NCBI GenBank assembly: GCA_964427895.1
Contig: CAYRUZ010000004.1
Location: 17,960-81,959, forward strand
Reading direction: 5' to 3'
DNA: 64,000 nt
From: CAYRUZ01 sp964427895
Lineage (GTDB): Bacteria > Patescibacteriota > Gracilibacteria > Peribacterales > Peribacteraceae
The position numbers and the translations under genes are program-made. Under the pieces are notes generated by a model, which was not told the DNA's origin, ran no database searches, and saw nothing but the letters and a program-made list of their open reading frames with translations. Position 1 is the first letter of the stretch. The number at the start of each line of letters is the position of its first letter. Of the stretch, positions 8,474 through 16,534 are shown one piece after another.

Positions 8474-10363
8474 TCACTCCCCTTTCACCCATTTCACGCC
8501 GATGTGGCGCTCGGGATTCACGTTCTTAAGCAAGCGGCAGGTTTTGCGATGGATACACACTTCGCCGTTGCGTCCGATGACGCCCAGGAGGGCCACCGAC
8601 CGAGCGTCGTCCGGCTTGCAACAGCGAGCAAACCGATGAGGCAAAGGAACACCCCCCTCGATGCGCACGCCGAGGGGCGACGGCTTATCGACCTTCCCCT
8701 TTACCGCGCGCTGGTGCGTGACTGTGTGCAGCTCGTCGATCTGCAGGATCGCCGACGCGAGCTTGATCTGACCCGTGCCCACTTTCGACACGAATTCCTC
8801 GCGAGCGGCCACGGTCGTCCGCTTCCCTTCGAGCGTACGCAACACCGTGTAGTCGGGATCGAGCGGCTCGTGTTGCCTTTTGCGCAGCTCCGCGTTGAGT
8901 AAGTCGCGGCCGCGAGCAAGGCTCATCAGACGGTCTTTCGTCGCGAGGTAGCGCTTCAGGCGCGAGCGGGCTGAAGCGGTTTTGAGCAAATTGAGCCAGC
9001 GGGGCGAGGGGTGCGGCTCACGCTGCTTGAGCACTTCCACGATGTCTCCGTTGGTGAGACGGTATTCCATCGGCACGATGGACCCGTTCACCCTCGCGGC
9101 GCGGAAAGAGATGCCCACCTCGGTATGCAGGTGGAAGGCGAAATCAAGCGGCGTCGCGCCTTCGGGCAACTCGAAGACCTCCCCCTTGGGGGTCAGCACA
9201 AAGATGTTGTCGCGCAGGCTGGGGCGCCGCCCCTTCTCCACGTCTTCCTTCAGCGACACCAAGCGGTGGATCGTCTCTCCACCGGCTGCCTGGGTGCGCA
9301 CGGACCCGCGCTCCTTGTAACTCCAGTGAGCGGCGATGCCGTATTCGGATTCGACGTGCATGCGCTCGGTGCGGATCTGCACCTCGACGAGCATGCCCTC
9401 GGGCACTTCGGGCAGCTGCGCCAGGGTGGTGTGGAGACTCTGGTAGCCGTTGGGCTTCGGGAAAGCGATGTAATCCTTGAAACGGTTCGGCACGGGATGT
9501 CCGATGTGGTGCAACAATCCCAGCGTCTGGTAGCACTGCGTCTCGTCCCCGACGATTACGCGAATGGCGAAGAGGTCATACAGATCGTGGATCGCGGAGA
9601 GACTCTTGCGATCCATCTTGATGAAGATGCTGTACGGCTGCTTCTCGCGCACCTCCACTCGTGCACGCACGCCGTTCTGCCGGAGGAACTTCATTACGGC
9701 CGACGCGGACTTCTCCAAAAACCGCCCACTCTTTTGCTTGAGACGATCCAGTTGTTCCCCGATCAGTTCGCTGTCGGTGGGATGGGCAATGGGGAAGGCC
9801 AACTCTTCCAGCTCATGCTTGAGAGCGTAAATACCCAGACGGGCAGCCACGGGGGCATACAGCCGCAGGACATCGCGGCACAGACCCACGCGTTCTTTCG
9901 GCGAGACGGCGTCGATGCGACGCATTGCGTACGCCTTCGCGCAGAGCACGACGAGGACCACGCGCAAATCGCTGGAAATGCGCAGGAACATGAGGCGCAG
10001 ATTATCGATCGACATGCGCCGGGAGTTCACCTCGATGCGCGAAAGCAGATGGATGCCGCGAACGATGGTGCGCACGTCTCGGCCGAAGCGCTTCTCCAGG
10101 TCCACGGCAGACCAGCGGCCGTCATCAAGCGCATGATGGAGGATGGTGGCGATCACGGTGTCCGCATCCGGCGAAAAACGCATGAGCACTTCCGTCACCC
10201 CCAGGACGTGCTGCATCACCGTCTCCCCGCTCCAGTGCATGCGCTCCCCATACAACTCCTGCGCCACTGCGACCGCTTCCTGCACCCGACGGCGCTCCTT
10301 CGGAGGAAAATCATCTCCGATGGAGGCGGCCAATGGTGCGTGCAGGGTGCTTAACGTCGCCAT
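8474..10363 (-). CDS. rel: RelA/SpoT-type (p)ppGpp synthetase
   Basis: 629 aa. Domain order is HD-like region (50-85), synthetase (about 225-335 with YSIFIKM, RFKDYI, PNGYQSLHTT and VEVQIRT), TGS (PKGEVFELPEGATPLDFAF) and a C-terminal zinc-finger-type segment (RFARCCKP ... IHRKTC). It ends there, so the usual ACT domain is absent. The HD motif is altered: LHDVVED of bifunctional enzymes reads LHHALDD here (76-81), so the metal-binding Asp is His and hydrolase activity is doubtful. It therefore looks like a synthetase-dominant stringent-response enzyme. A -10 TACCAT sits 9 nt before the ATG. Confidence 0.92.
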   Translation of the reverse strand: MATLSTLHAPLAASIGDDFPPKERRRVQEAVAVAQELYGERMHWSGETVMQHVLGVTEVLMRFSPDADTVIATILHHALDDGRWSAVDLEKRFGRDVRTIVRGIHLLSRIEVNSRRMSIDNLRLMFLRISSDLRVVLVVLCAKAYAMRRIDAVSPKERVGLCRDVLRLYAPVAARLGIYALKHELEELAFPIAHPTDSELIGEQLDRLKQKSGRFLEKSASAVMKFLRQNGVRARVEVREKQPYSIFIKMDRKSLSAIHDLYDLFAIRVIVGDETQCYQTLGLLHHIGHPVPNRFKDYIAFPKPNGYQSLHTTLAQLPEVPEGMLVEVQIRTERMHVESEYGIAAHWSYKERGSVRTQAAGGETIHRLVSLKEDVEKGRRPSLRDNIFVLTPKGEVFELPEGATPLDFAFHLHTEVGISFRAARVNGSIVPMEYRLTNGDIVEVLKQREPHPSPRWLNLLKTASARSRLKRYLATKDRLMSLARGRDLLNAELRKRQHEPLDPDYTVLRTLEGKRTTVAAREEFVSKVGTGQIKLASAILQIDELHTVTHQRAVKGKVDKPSPLGVRIEGGVPLPHRFARCCKPDDARSVALLGVIGRNGEVCIHRKTCRLLKNVNPERHIGVKWVKGE

Positions 10364-10495
10364 GGTCAGGACATGGTACGGCTCATGCGGCAGCCGGGCA
10401 ACGACTTTCCGGGGTCCCGCCGATCACCACGCGGACGCTTCAATCGCATATTTGGCGAGCAGACGGACAAAATGGCGGAATCTTACCAGGATCTC

Positions 10496-10523
10496 TTGAC
10501 TGAAAAGCATTCTGGATTAGACT
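10496..10523 (+). promoter_or_regulatory. Promoter of rplJ-rplL
   Basis: -35 TTGACT (10496-10501), 16 bp, -10 TAGACT (10518-10523); transcription would start near 10530, leaving a 180-nt leader. Confidence 0.65.
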
Positions 10524-10529
10524 GTGGGC

Positions 10530-10713
10530 AAGTCCGAAGACCGAGGGCACTAGGCCGCAGGCCGAACGTAAGTCCCTCCGAGGCATACAGCATCGGTCAC
10601 CCGGTTCCGACTTGATGATTCGTGCCGTGTGCCTCGCTGGTCTCCCGGACGGTATGAAAGGGAGACCTTTGGCATGTGCCTCACACACTCCCCTCACCCC
10701 TCCCCAAGACTTT
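10530..10713 (+). promoter_or_regulatory. L10-type ribosomal protein leader with attenuator
   Basis: The leader can fold into a helical arm GAGGG/CCCTC enclosing the hairpin GGCC-GCA-GGCC, and a 10-bp stem CGAGGCATAC (10577-10586) with GTGTGCCTCG. It then has a perfect 8-bp hairpin GGTCTCCC/GGGAGACC (about 10639-10668) followed by TTT, which looks like an attenuator. Known L10 leaders are bound by the L10-L12 complex for autoregulation; that role is inferred here from position and fold. Not checked against a covariance model. Confidence 0.65.
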
Positions 10714-11367
10714 ATGGCTCTCACCCGCCAGCAAAAGGCCGACCAGCTCAACGAGCTCAAGACGATGTTGAAGAACACGAAGTCCGTCATGTTCGCGCAC
10801 TACATCGGACTCAAGGTCGCCGACGTGTCCGAACTGCGCGGCAAATTGAAGGAGTCCAAGGCCGAGATGAAGGTGGCGAAGAAGACCCTCATGCGCATCG
10901 CCACGAAGGACGCGGGTCTGCCGGAAGTCGATGACAAGATCCTCGACGGCGCCGTCGCCTGCATCTTCAGCTACGATGACCCGCTCGTCGGAGCCCAGAT
11001 CGCCTTCAAGTTCGGCAAGGATCACCAGCAAGTGAAACTGATCGGCGGCTTCTACGAAGGCAAGGTTGTGTCGGCCGATGAAGCCGTTGCCCTCGCCAAG
11101 ATTCCGTCCCGCCTCCAACTCCTCGGTATCTTCGCCGGCATGCTCAACACGCCGCTGCGCAGCTTTGCCATCGCCGTCAGCGAGATCGCCAAGAAGAAAA
11201 GCGAGCCCGCCGCTCCGGCCGCTGCCGCTGCCCCCGCCGCCGAGGCTCCTGCTGCCGCTCCGGCAGCCGAAGCTCCTGCTGCTGAGGCCGCTCCCGCCGC
11301 TGAAGCACCTGCCGCAGAGGCTCCTGCCGCTCCGACGGAGCCGGCCGCCGAAACTCCCGCTGCCTAA
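10714..11367 (+). CDS. rplJ: 50S ribosomal protein L10, with Ala/Pro/Glu tail
   Basis: 217 aa, longer than the usual 165-175. The N-terminal 160 residues are a normal uL10 (RQQKADQLNELKTML ... FAHYIGLKVADVSELRGKL), the base of the ribosomal stalk. From about residue 162 it continues as a 55-residue tail made of Ala, Pro and Glu (repeats of PAAEAPAAE type) that resembles the flexible hinge of L7/L12 or archaeal P0 tails. I start at ATG 10714, the conserved MALTRQQK; the frame-open upstream ATGs lie in the leader. rplL follows 35 nt later. Confidence 0.95.
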   Translation: MALTRQQKADQLNELKTMLKNTKSVMFAHYIGLKVADVSELRGKLKESKAEMKVAKKTLMRIATKDAGLPEVDDKILDGAVACIFSYDDPLVGAQIAFKFGKDHQQVKLIGGFYEGKVVSADEAVALAKIPSRLQLLGIFAGMLNTPLRSFAIAVSEIAKKKSEPAAPAAAAAPAAEAPAAAPAAEAPAAEAAPAAEAPAAEAPAAPTEPAAETPAA

Positions 11368-11402
11368 TCGTTCACCCCTTTATCCCCTTTTCCCTATCTA
11401 TC

Positions 11403-11798
11403 ATGTCTGATCAGGTTACCCTCTCCGCCGGAGAAAAGGCGGTGATCGACGCCCTCGAGAAGCTCAACGTCGTCGAGCTCAACAACGTCGTGAAGTACAT
11501 GGAACAGGTGTACGGCATCTCCGCCGCTCCTGTCGCTGTTGCCGCTGCTGGCGGCGGTGCTGCCGCTGGTGCTGGCGAAGAAGAGAAGAGCTCCTACAAC
11601 GTCGAACTGACGGATGCTGGCGCTCAGAAGATCGCCGTCATCAAGGTCGTCCGCGAACTGACGGGCCTGCCTCTCGGCGATGCCAAGGCTGCCGTCGACG
11701 GCGCTCCGAAGGTCATCAAGGAAGGTGTTGCCAAGGCCGATGCCGAGGCGATGAAGAAGAAGCTCGAGGAGGCCGGCGCAAAGGTCTCGCTCAAGTAA
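11403..11798 (+). CDS. rplL: 50S ribosomal protein L7/L12
   Basis: 131 aa. N-terminal dimerisation helices (VIDALEKLNVVELNNVVKYME), Ala/Gly hinge, and the conserved C-terminal factor-binding domain (KIAVIKVVRELTGLPLGDAK ... VKEG-like and EEAGAKVSLK end). It forms the flexible stalk that recruits translation factors, attached to L10 encoded just upstream. Followed directly by a strong terminator, closing a two-gene operon. Confidence 0.97.
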   Translation: MSDQVTLSAGEKAVIDALEKLNVVELNNVVKYMEQVYGISAAPVAVAAAGGGAAAGAGEEEKSSYNVELTDAGAQKIAVIKVVRELTGLPLGDAKAAVDGAPKVIKEGVAKADAEAMKKKLEEAGAKVSLK

Positions 11799-11821
11799 TT
11801 TTCCTCAGAGAATACCTCAGA

Positions 11822-11847
11822 AAAAGGGGCCCTTTGGGCCCTTTTTT
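11822..11847 (+). terminator. Terminator of rplJ-rplL
   Basis: Hairpin GGGCCC-TTT-GGGCCC with flanking A and T runs (TTTTTT). Confidence 0.9.
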
Positions 11848-11944
11848 CGTTTTTCATCCAAAAAGAGATCGACCATCCGGGAGCACAGGAGTGCCTCATT
11901 GACCGATTTGACGTCTGAGGATACATCGTACTACTTCGTGCAAA

Positions 11945-11972
11945 TTGACAACTGCAGAGGAATTCCTATACT
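11945..11972 (+). promoter_or_regulatory. Promoter of zinc-ribbon gene
   Basis: Near-consensus: TTGACA (11945-11950), 16 bp, TATACT (11967-11972). Predicted transcript starts near 11979, giving a 90-nt leader. Confidence 0.7.
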
Positions 11973-12011
11973 GGGGGTAAGCAGAAATCCTTCGTAAGTC
12001 CTATCGGTCAC

Positions 12012-12066
12012 CGAGAAACTCGTAGAAGGAACCACTGCACTTATTATCCCTTCTACCCATTTCTCG
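12012..12066 (+). promoter_or_regulatory. 5' UTR hairpin ending 2 nt before the ATG
   Basis: CGAGAAA (12012-12018) pairs with TTTCTCG (12060-12066), and GTAGAAGG (12022-12029) with CCTTCTAC (12049-12056), separated by a symmetric 3x3 internal loop. A competing small hairpin TCGGT-CA-CCGA (12004-12014) shares bases with the outer stem. This looks like a translational or stability control element. Confidence 0.55.
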
Positions 12067-12068
12067 TT

Positions 12069-12362
12069 ATGGCTGATCAGCAGCTCATGTGCCGCGATTG
12101 CGGAGCCCCGTTCACGTTCACGGATGGCGAACAGCAGTTCTACGCCACCAAGAACCTGAGCGCTCCCCAGCGCTGCAAAAATTGCCGCCAGGCCCGCAAG
12201 GACCAGCGCGGCTCGATGCGCGAAATGCACGATGCCGTCTGTGCTCAGTGCGGCAAGCCGTGCCAGGTTCCGTTCAAGCCGCGCCCCGTTGAGGAGGGCG
12301 GCAAGCCGGTTCTCTGCCGCGATTGCTTCCAGGCTTCGCGCTCTGGTGGCGATATGGCCTAA
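12069..12362 (+). CDS. Small zinc-ribbon protein (zf-CxxC pair)
   Basis: 97 aa. Two zinc-binding sites: CRDCGAPFTFTDGEQQFYA with its partner CKNC, and CAQCGKPCQVPFKP with CRDC. The order matches the known probable zinc-binding domain seen in small bacterial proteins of unknown role (GEQ-FYA core). No other domain is present. It is expressed from its own strong promoter and has a structured leader, so its level is probably controlled after transcription. Followed by a terminator. Confidence 0.85.
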   Translation: MADQQLMCRDCGAPFTFTDGEQQFYATKNLSAPQRCKNCRQARKDQRGSMREMHDAVCAQCGKPCQVPFKPRPVEEGGKPVLCRDCFQASRSGGDMA

Positions 12363-12380
12363 ATGCCGTTGCGCATTGGA

Positions 12381-12417
12381 CGAACGAAGGAGGCTGAAAA
12401 GCCTCCTTTTTCGTTCC
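12381..12417 (+). terminator. Terminator of zinc-ribbon gene
   Basis: AAGGAGGCT-GAAA-AGCCTCCTT hairpin followed by TTTTT, with further pairing of flanking GAACGAA and TTCGTTC. Confidence 0.9.
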
Positions 12418-12437
12418 AGCCGAGGAAGGGAATATGG

Positions 12438-12443
12438 TATAAT
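12438..12443 (+). promoter_or_regulatory. Perfect extended -10 of the Cys-rich protein gene
   Basis: TGGTATAAT, the exact TGnTATAAT consensus, 7 nt before ATG 12451; predicts a leaderless transcript. Confidence 0.7.
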
Positions 12444-12450
12444 GGCAGTG

Positions 12451-12723
12451 ATGCCTGCCAAGAAGTCGACGTCTGCGACAAAGAAGCACTGGCGCCACCG
12501 CCTGTCGTGGAAGTGGGTGCTGGCGTCCTTGGGCGGTATTTCCGCCGTGTATGTCGCGCTCGTGGCTACGGGGCACGGCCCGGTCACCGCGAGCCAAGGA
12601 ATGTACTACTGTCCGGCGGAGAAGACGGCTTGCGCCAACGGCCACTGCGATGACATGCCCATGTGCAAAGACGGCAAGTGCAGCGCGTCATGCCCTGGCA
12701 ACTGCCACATGAAGCCGGCATAA
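12451..12723 (+). CDS. Small membrane-anchored Cys-rich protein
   Basis: 90 aa: a basic N-terminus, one membrane segment (WVLASLGGISAVYVALVA) and a 40-residue outer tail with seven cysteines plus His and Met (CPAEKTACANGHC, MPMCKDGKC, CPGNCHMK). The spacing suggests metal binding or disulfides; no family recognised. I start at ATG 12451, 7 nt after the extended -10, not at upstream in-frame codons. It is the first gene of a tight three-gene unit with two membrane proteins. Confidence 0.75.
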   Translation: MPAKKSTSATKKHWRHRLSWKWVLASLGGISAVYVALVATGHGPVTASQGMYYCPAEKTACANGHCDDMPMCKDGKCSASCPGNCHMKPA

Positions 12724-12724
12724 T

Positions 12725-13174
12725 GTGATCGTGCGTTTCCTCCGCTCCTCCCGCTTCTGGCTGGTGTTTGCAGTGGCAGGTGTCGTATTCGGACTGCTGC
12801 TGCTGTGGGAATCCGGAGCCTTCGCCGGAGCGATCTACTCCCTTCCGCGCGCTGCGCCGCTGACGACGTCGGAGACGCTCTTCGCCGTGGCTATCGTGCT
12901 GCTGCTCGCGTTCAACAGCGGACTCTTCGCATGGCAGCAGAAGGAGGGCACATGCCCCATCGGGACGCGACGAGCGACGAGCGCCGCTGGCGCGTTGGGC
13001 GCCATCACTCTCGTCTGCCCCGTGTGCCTGCTGATTCCCGTCTCCATCCTGGGCACCGGCCTCACGCTCAGCTTGCTCGCCCCGTATCTCCCGCTGCTGC
13101 GCTTCCTATCACTCGTGTTGCTGGTCGTAAGCGCCGTGAAATTGTGGCCCCACGAACCCCGTAAACGGCGATGA
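12725..13174 (+). CDS. Small polytopic membrane protein
   Basis: 149 aa with about four membrane segments. The third segment region contains CPVC (after AITLV), and a single Cys lies in KEGTCPIGT; paired cysteines in a membrane setting suggest redox or metal handling, which would match the Cys-rich partner upstream. Start is GTG 12725, one base after the previous stop; a GTG two codons later is also possible. The stop overlaps the next ATG (ATGA). No confident family assignment. Confidence 0.7.
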   Translation: MIVRFLRSSRFWLVFAVAGVVFGLLLLWESGAFAGAIYSLPRAAPLTTSETLFAVAIVLLLAFNSGLFAWQQKEGTCPIGTRRATSAAGALGAITLVCPVCLLIPVSILGTGLTLSLLAPYLPLLRFLSLVLLVVSAVKLWPHEPRKRR

Positions 13175-13887
13175 CCGGACTCCCCTCGCGCACGCGGCGC
13201 GCGGAGATCGATATCCTGCGCACCATCGCCATCCTGGGCATGGTCGTCTATCACGCGTCCTTCGACGTTTGGTTGCTTAACGGCACCCTGTACCACGTAC
13301 AAGAAATCGGATGGTGGTTGCTGGCGCGGAGTGTGGCCACGCTTTTCCTGTTGCTGGCGGGATGCAGCTCCGTCCTGTCGCTGGCGGGCAAGACCTCGCA
13401 AGAACGCTGGAGAACGATGTGGCGCCGCTGCGTCCGGATCGGCGCTGCGGCTGCAGCCGTCTCCCTCGCCACCTATGTGGCGGCACCGGAGGACTACGTC
13501 CGCTTCGGCATCCTGCATCTCATCGCCGTCGGATCGATCATCCTGACGCTCACGGTCGATTGGGGCCATTGGACCGGCGTCTTGGGCGTGACCGTACTCG
13601 CCATCGGCCGCTTGATGCTTCGACGCACGGTGGAGACCCACCTGCTTCTGCCTCTTGGACTGGTGTACCCCGAATTCGCATCGATGGATTATTTTCCCCT
13701 ATTTCCCTGGCTCGGCGTGATGCTCCTGGGACAATGGCTCGGATGGGTGATCTACGTGCGGCACTCGCCCCCACTCATAGCCCAATCGCAGCGCTGGAAA
13801 GCGCTGACGCTCCCGGGCCGCTATTCCCTCACCGTGTACTTGCTCCATCAGCCTCTGATTCTCGGCCTGCTCTGGCTGGTGTGGTAG
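13171..13887 (+). CDS. DUF1624/HGSNAT-like membrane protein
   Basis: 238 aa, seven or so membrane segments. The opening RRAEIDILRTIAILGMVVYHA matches the conserved start of the DUF1624 / heparan-alpha-glucosaminide acetyltransferase-like group (R-x-x-x-x-D-x-x-R-...-M-x-x-x-H), and the end YSLTVYLLHQPLILG matches the conserved last segments of the same group. Such proteins are thought to be membrane acyltransferases; the acceptor here is unknown. Translationally coupled to the gene before it. Confidence 0.8.
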   Translation: MTGLPSRTRRAEIDILRTIAILGMVVYHASFDVWLLNGTLYHVQEIGWWLLARSVATLFLLLAGCSSVLSLAGKTSQERWRTMWRRCVRIGAAAAAVSLATYVAAPEDYVRFGILHLIAVGSIILTLTVDWGHWTGVLGVTVLAIGRLMLRRTVETHLLLPLGLVYPEFASMDYFPLFPWLGVMLLGQWLGWVIYVRHSPPLIAQSQRWKALTLPGRYSLTVYLLHQPLILGLLWLVW

Positions 13888-13978
13888 GGCAAGAATAGCG
13901 AGGCGCCGACGGGTCTTTTCTGCAAGGCCAAGACCAGAAAGTCCCCGAAAATCCCCCGCATTTCGCCGGCCCTTCGTG

Positions 13979-13984
13979 TACACT
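13979..13984 (+). promoter_or_regulatory. -10 box of LCP gene
   Basis: TACACT, 9 nt before ATG 13994. Confidence 0.45.
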
Positions 13985-13993
13985 CTCCCGGTC

Positions 13994-15565
13994 ATGACTT
14001 TCACCTCTCGCCGTGTCAGCGAAGAGCGTCCTTCTCGCAGCCTCCCCTGGAAGAAATGGGCACTGGCCGCGTGGGCCGCGCTGCGGTACATGTGGCGGAG
14101 CAAGAAGCATCAAGACGAAGTGAAAGAAGAACGTGCGGCGCAGGAGGAAGCGGAGGAAAAACGCGTCAATGTGCTGAAGCGCGTGCTCGTAATCCTCTGC
14201 GGCCTGCTTTTGGCGGTGGCACTCGTGGCTTTCGCCCTGCGTGCCCTCGCGAACATGCAGATTCTCTCCGTGAAGAACATCGTCTTCTCCGTGGCTGCGG
14301 AATTGCCCAAAGACCAGTACGGACATACGAACATCCTGCTTCTGGGAACGGGAGACAAAGATCATGACGGCATAGATTTGACCGACAGCATGATGATCGC
14401 GTCACTCGACTCCAAGACCCAGAGCGTGGTGATGCTCTCCATCCCGCGCGACCTATGGGTGACGAAGGGCAAGCGTACGAGCAACGGCCGCATCAACACG
14501 ATCTACCGGGACCTGAAAGGGGCAGTGGCCGAAGAACTCGGCATCAAGCGCGACGAGGCGTCCCACCAGGCCCTGCTGGAAACTGCCGAGGAGATCGGCG
14601 GCCTGTTCGGGCTCGAGATCCATGGCGTGGTGAAAGCGAACTTCTCGGGCTTCGTGCAGTTGGTGGATGAGATCGGCGGAGTGGAAGTGGACGTACCCTA
14701 TGACATCGTCGACACGACGTATCCCGGTCCTCAACCCGATACATACCAGACGTTCCGCGTGAGCAAAGGCAAGCACCTTTTCGACGGCGAAACGGCCCTC
14801 AAATATGCCCGCAGCCGCCACACCACGAGCGACTTCGGGCGTTCGGCTCGCCAGCAACAGCTGCTGCGCGCATTGAAGGAAAAGATCGAACGCGAGGGCC
14901 TGCTGCGCAGTCCCGGAACCATCCTGTCGATGATCTCCATCCTGGGAGAAAACGTGGAAACGACGTTCTCCAACCGGGAACTGGTCGCCCTGGCCGAACA
15001 GGGCATGGACGTGCAACAGGGCAACATGCTCAGTATCCAGCTGCACGCCACGAGCGGCATGGCGGGGGGCTTCCTCTATCCGCCTCCTCGCGAGGAATTC
15101 GGCGGAGCATCGGTGCTCCTGCCCACGGGCGGCAGCCAGGGATGGCCCCGTATCCAGACCTTCACGCATCTGACGATGGACGTGCGTTGGCCGTACTTGC
15201 TGCATCCGGATATCCACATCGTCAATTCCGGCGCCGCTCCGGGATCTGCGGGCAAGCTGGGAGAAGAGCTAACGCTCTTCGGCCTGGGCGTAAGCGATGT
15301 CTCCAACGCCCCGGGCGGTCGCGATGCCCCGTCGGAAGCCCAATCGTTCATCACATCCACGGCCGACGAGGAGCTCACCGTCTTCGTAGCGCAATTGCTC
15401 GGCATGCCCATCCACACGCTGCCGGAAGATCCTGCGAGAGCTGGCACCGGGGCCCTAGCCCTGGGCAACGTGGATCGCAACGTCATCACCGTCACGCTCG
15501 GGGAGGACTACACCTTCGCACCAGTCACTACCCTCCTCCAGCCCGCAACCGATGACCCCACGTGA
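13994..15565 (+). CDS. LytR-CpsA-Psr (LCP) family protein
   Basis: 523 aa. A charged cytoplasmic N-terminus, one membrane segment (about residues 60-80), then the LCP domain with the lipid/diphosphate-binding signatures: TDSMMIASLD, SIPRDLWV, INTIYRD and the arginine-rich YARSRHTTSDFGRSARQQQ. LCP proteins attach polyprenyl-phosphate-linked glycopolymers to the cell wall or to proteins. The C-terminal 150 residues resemble an LytR_C-type beta domain. The last 14 bases overlap the following membrane protein gene. Confidence 0.92.
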   Translation: MTFTSRRVSEERPSRSLPWKKWALAAWAALRYMWRSKKHQDEVKEERAAQEEAEEKRVNVLKRVLVILCGLLLAVALVAFALRALANMQILSVKNIVFSVAAELPKDQYGHTNILLLGTGDKDHDGIDLTDSMMIASLDSKTQSVVMLSIPRDLWVTKGKRTSNGRINTIYRDLKGAVAEELGIKRDEASHQALLETAEEIGGLFGLEIHGVVKANFSGFVQLVDEIGGVEVDVPYDIVDTTYPGPQPDTYQTFRVSKGKHLFDGETALKYARSRHTTSDFGRSARQQQLLRALKEKIEREGLLRSPGTILSMISILGENVETTFSNRELVALAEQGMDVQQGNMLSIQLHATSGMAGGFLYPPPREEFGGASVLLPTGGSQGWPRIQTFTHLTMDVRWPYLLHPDIHIVNSGAAPGSAGKLGEELTLFGLGVSDVSNAPGGRDAPSEAQSFITSTADEELTVFVAQLLGMPIHTLPEDPARAGTGALALGNVDRNVITVTLGEDYTFAPVTTLLQPATDDPT

Positions 15566-16454
15566 GATCGTCGCAGAGGCCTGGGCCATCGCCACGAAAG
15601 AACGCCAGCTCTGGTGGTGGGGATTCACCGAATCGTTTTTCCAAACCCTGCTGAACATCAAGCTCTTGGGGTATCAGGCCTATTTCATCTATGCGTATTA
15701 CAAGGGTAAGCAGGTGGGTCTGGCCGACGACTTCATTTGGCTCTACCACAACACAGGTCTGAGCATCACCATCGTCGTCATCGTCGTTTTCATCGTTCTC
15801 CTGGGTATCGAGTTCCTCATGCCGCACTTCACCGAAGGCGCCATCGTGGGCCTCTCGGCCCGCTCCTACCGGGGCGAGGAAATGAAAGGCGGCCTCGTTT
15901 TGGCGCTGTACAACTTCTTCCCGCTGTTCGCCCTCCACGAACTGTTCATCTTGAGCAGCTGGGCCACGGCCCTCACCGCCGTCTCGATGAGCCTGCGGTA
16001 TCTGCCCTGGGCCATCGCGCTGCCGGCTGTGTTCTTCATCGTCGGTATTTGGGTCGTCAGCAACGTTCTCAAGTTCTTCGCATCGTTCGGGCAGCAGGGC
16101 ATCGTCATCAAAAAGCAGGGGGTATTCGAGAGTATGAGTCGCAGCTACAAGCTGATCGTCAGCCATGTAGGGCACATCATGTTCCTGCTCCTCCTGCTGT
16201 TCGTCATCTCCCTCCGCGTCTTGATCAACACCATCGTCATCCTGCTCATCCCCGGCGTCGCCATCGGCGTGGGCATCCTGCTGGCGTACTTCTTCTCGCC
16301 GTTCATTTCCTACCTCGTGGGAGGAATCACCGCGATGCTCCTGGTGATTCTCACGAGTTACTTCCTGGCGTACTTGCACGTCTTCCGCTCGACCGTGTGG
16401 ACGTTGATGTATCTCGAACTCGAGAAGCACAAAGACCTGGATATGTTCGACTGA
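15552..16454 (+). CDS. Polytopic membrane protein, likely LCP partner
   Basis: 300 aa, about six membrane segments, with long hydrophobic helices such as ITIVVIVVFIVLLGIEF and MFLLLLLFVIS. The first residues EIVAEAWAIATKERQLWWWG resemble proteins of the glycerophosphoryl-diester-phosphodiesterase membrane-domain/DUF type, but I would not name a function. It overlaps the LCP gene by 14 bases, so the two are coupled and may act together at the envelope. Confidence 0.75.
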   Translation: MTPREIVAEAWAIATKERQLWWWGFTESFFQTLLNIKLLGYQAYFIYAYYKGKQVGLADDFIWLYHNTGLSITIVVIVVFIVLLGIEFLMPHFTEGAIVGLSARSYRGEEMKGGLVLALYNFFPLFALHELFILSSWATALTAVSMSLRYLPWAIALPAVFFIVGIWVVSNVLKFFASFGQQGIVIKKQGVFESMSRSYKLIVSHVGHIMFLLLLLFVISLRVLINTIVILLIPGVAIGVGILLAYFFSPFISYLVGGITAMLLVILTSYFLAYLHVFRSTVWTLMYLELEKHKDLDMFD

Positions 16455-16485
16455 GGGCCAAAAAACACAAAACTGCGGAGGACTA

Positions 16486-16533
16486 TTGACAGTGTACATC
16501 CGTCCACCTATCCTGGTGGACGTTCCTCCACCA
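16486..16533 (+). promoter_or_regulatory. lexA promoter with two overlapping operators
   Basis: -35 TTGACA (16486-16491), 17 bp, -10 TATCCT (16509-16514). Inverted repeat 1 is GTCCACC (16502-16508), 6 bp, GGTGGAC (16515-16521) and encloses the -10. Inverted repeat 2 is TGGTGGA (16514-16520), 6 bp, TCCACCA (16527-16533). The three half-sites alternate every 12-13 bp. Both arms are perfect. Position over the promoter fits autorepression by LexA. Confidence 0.8.
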
Positions 16534-16534
16534 T

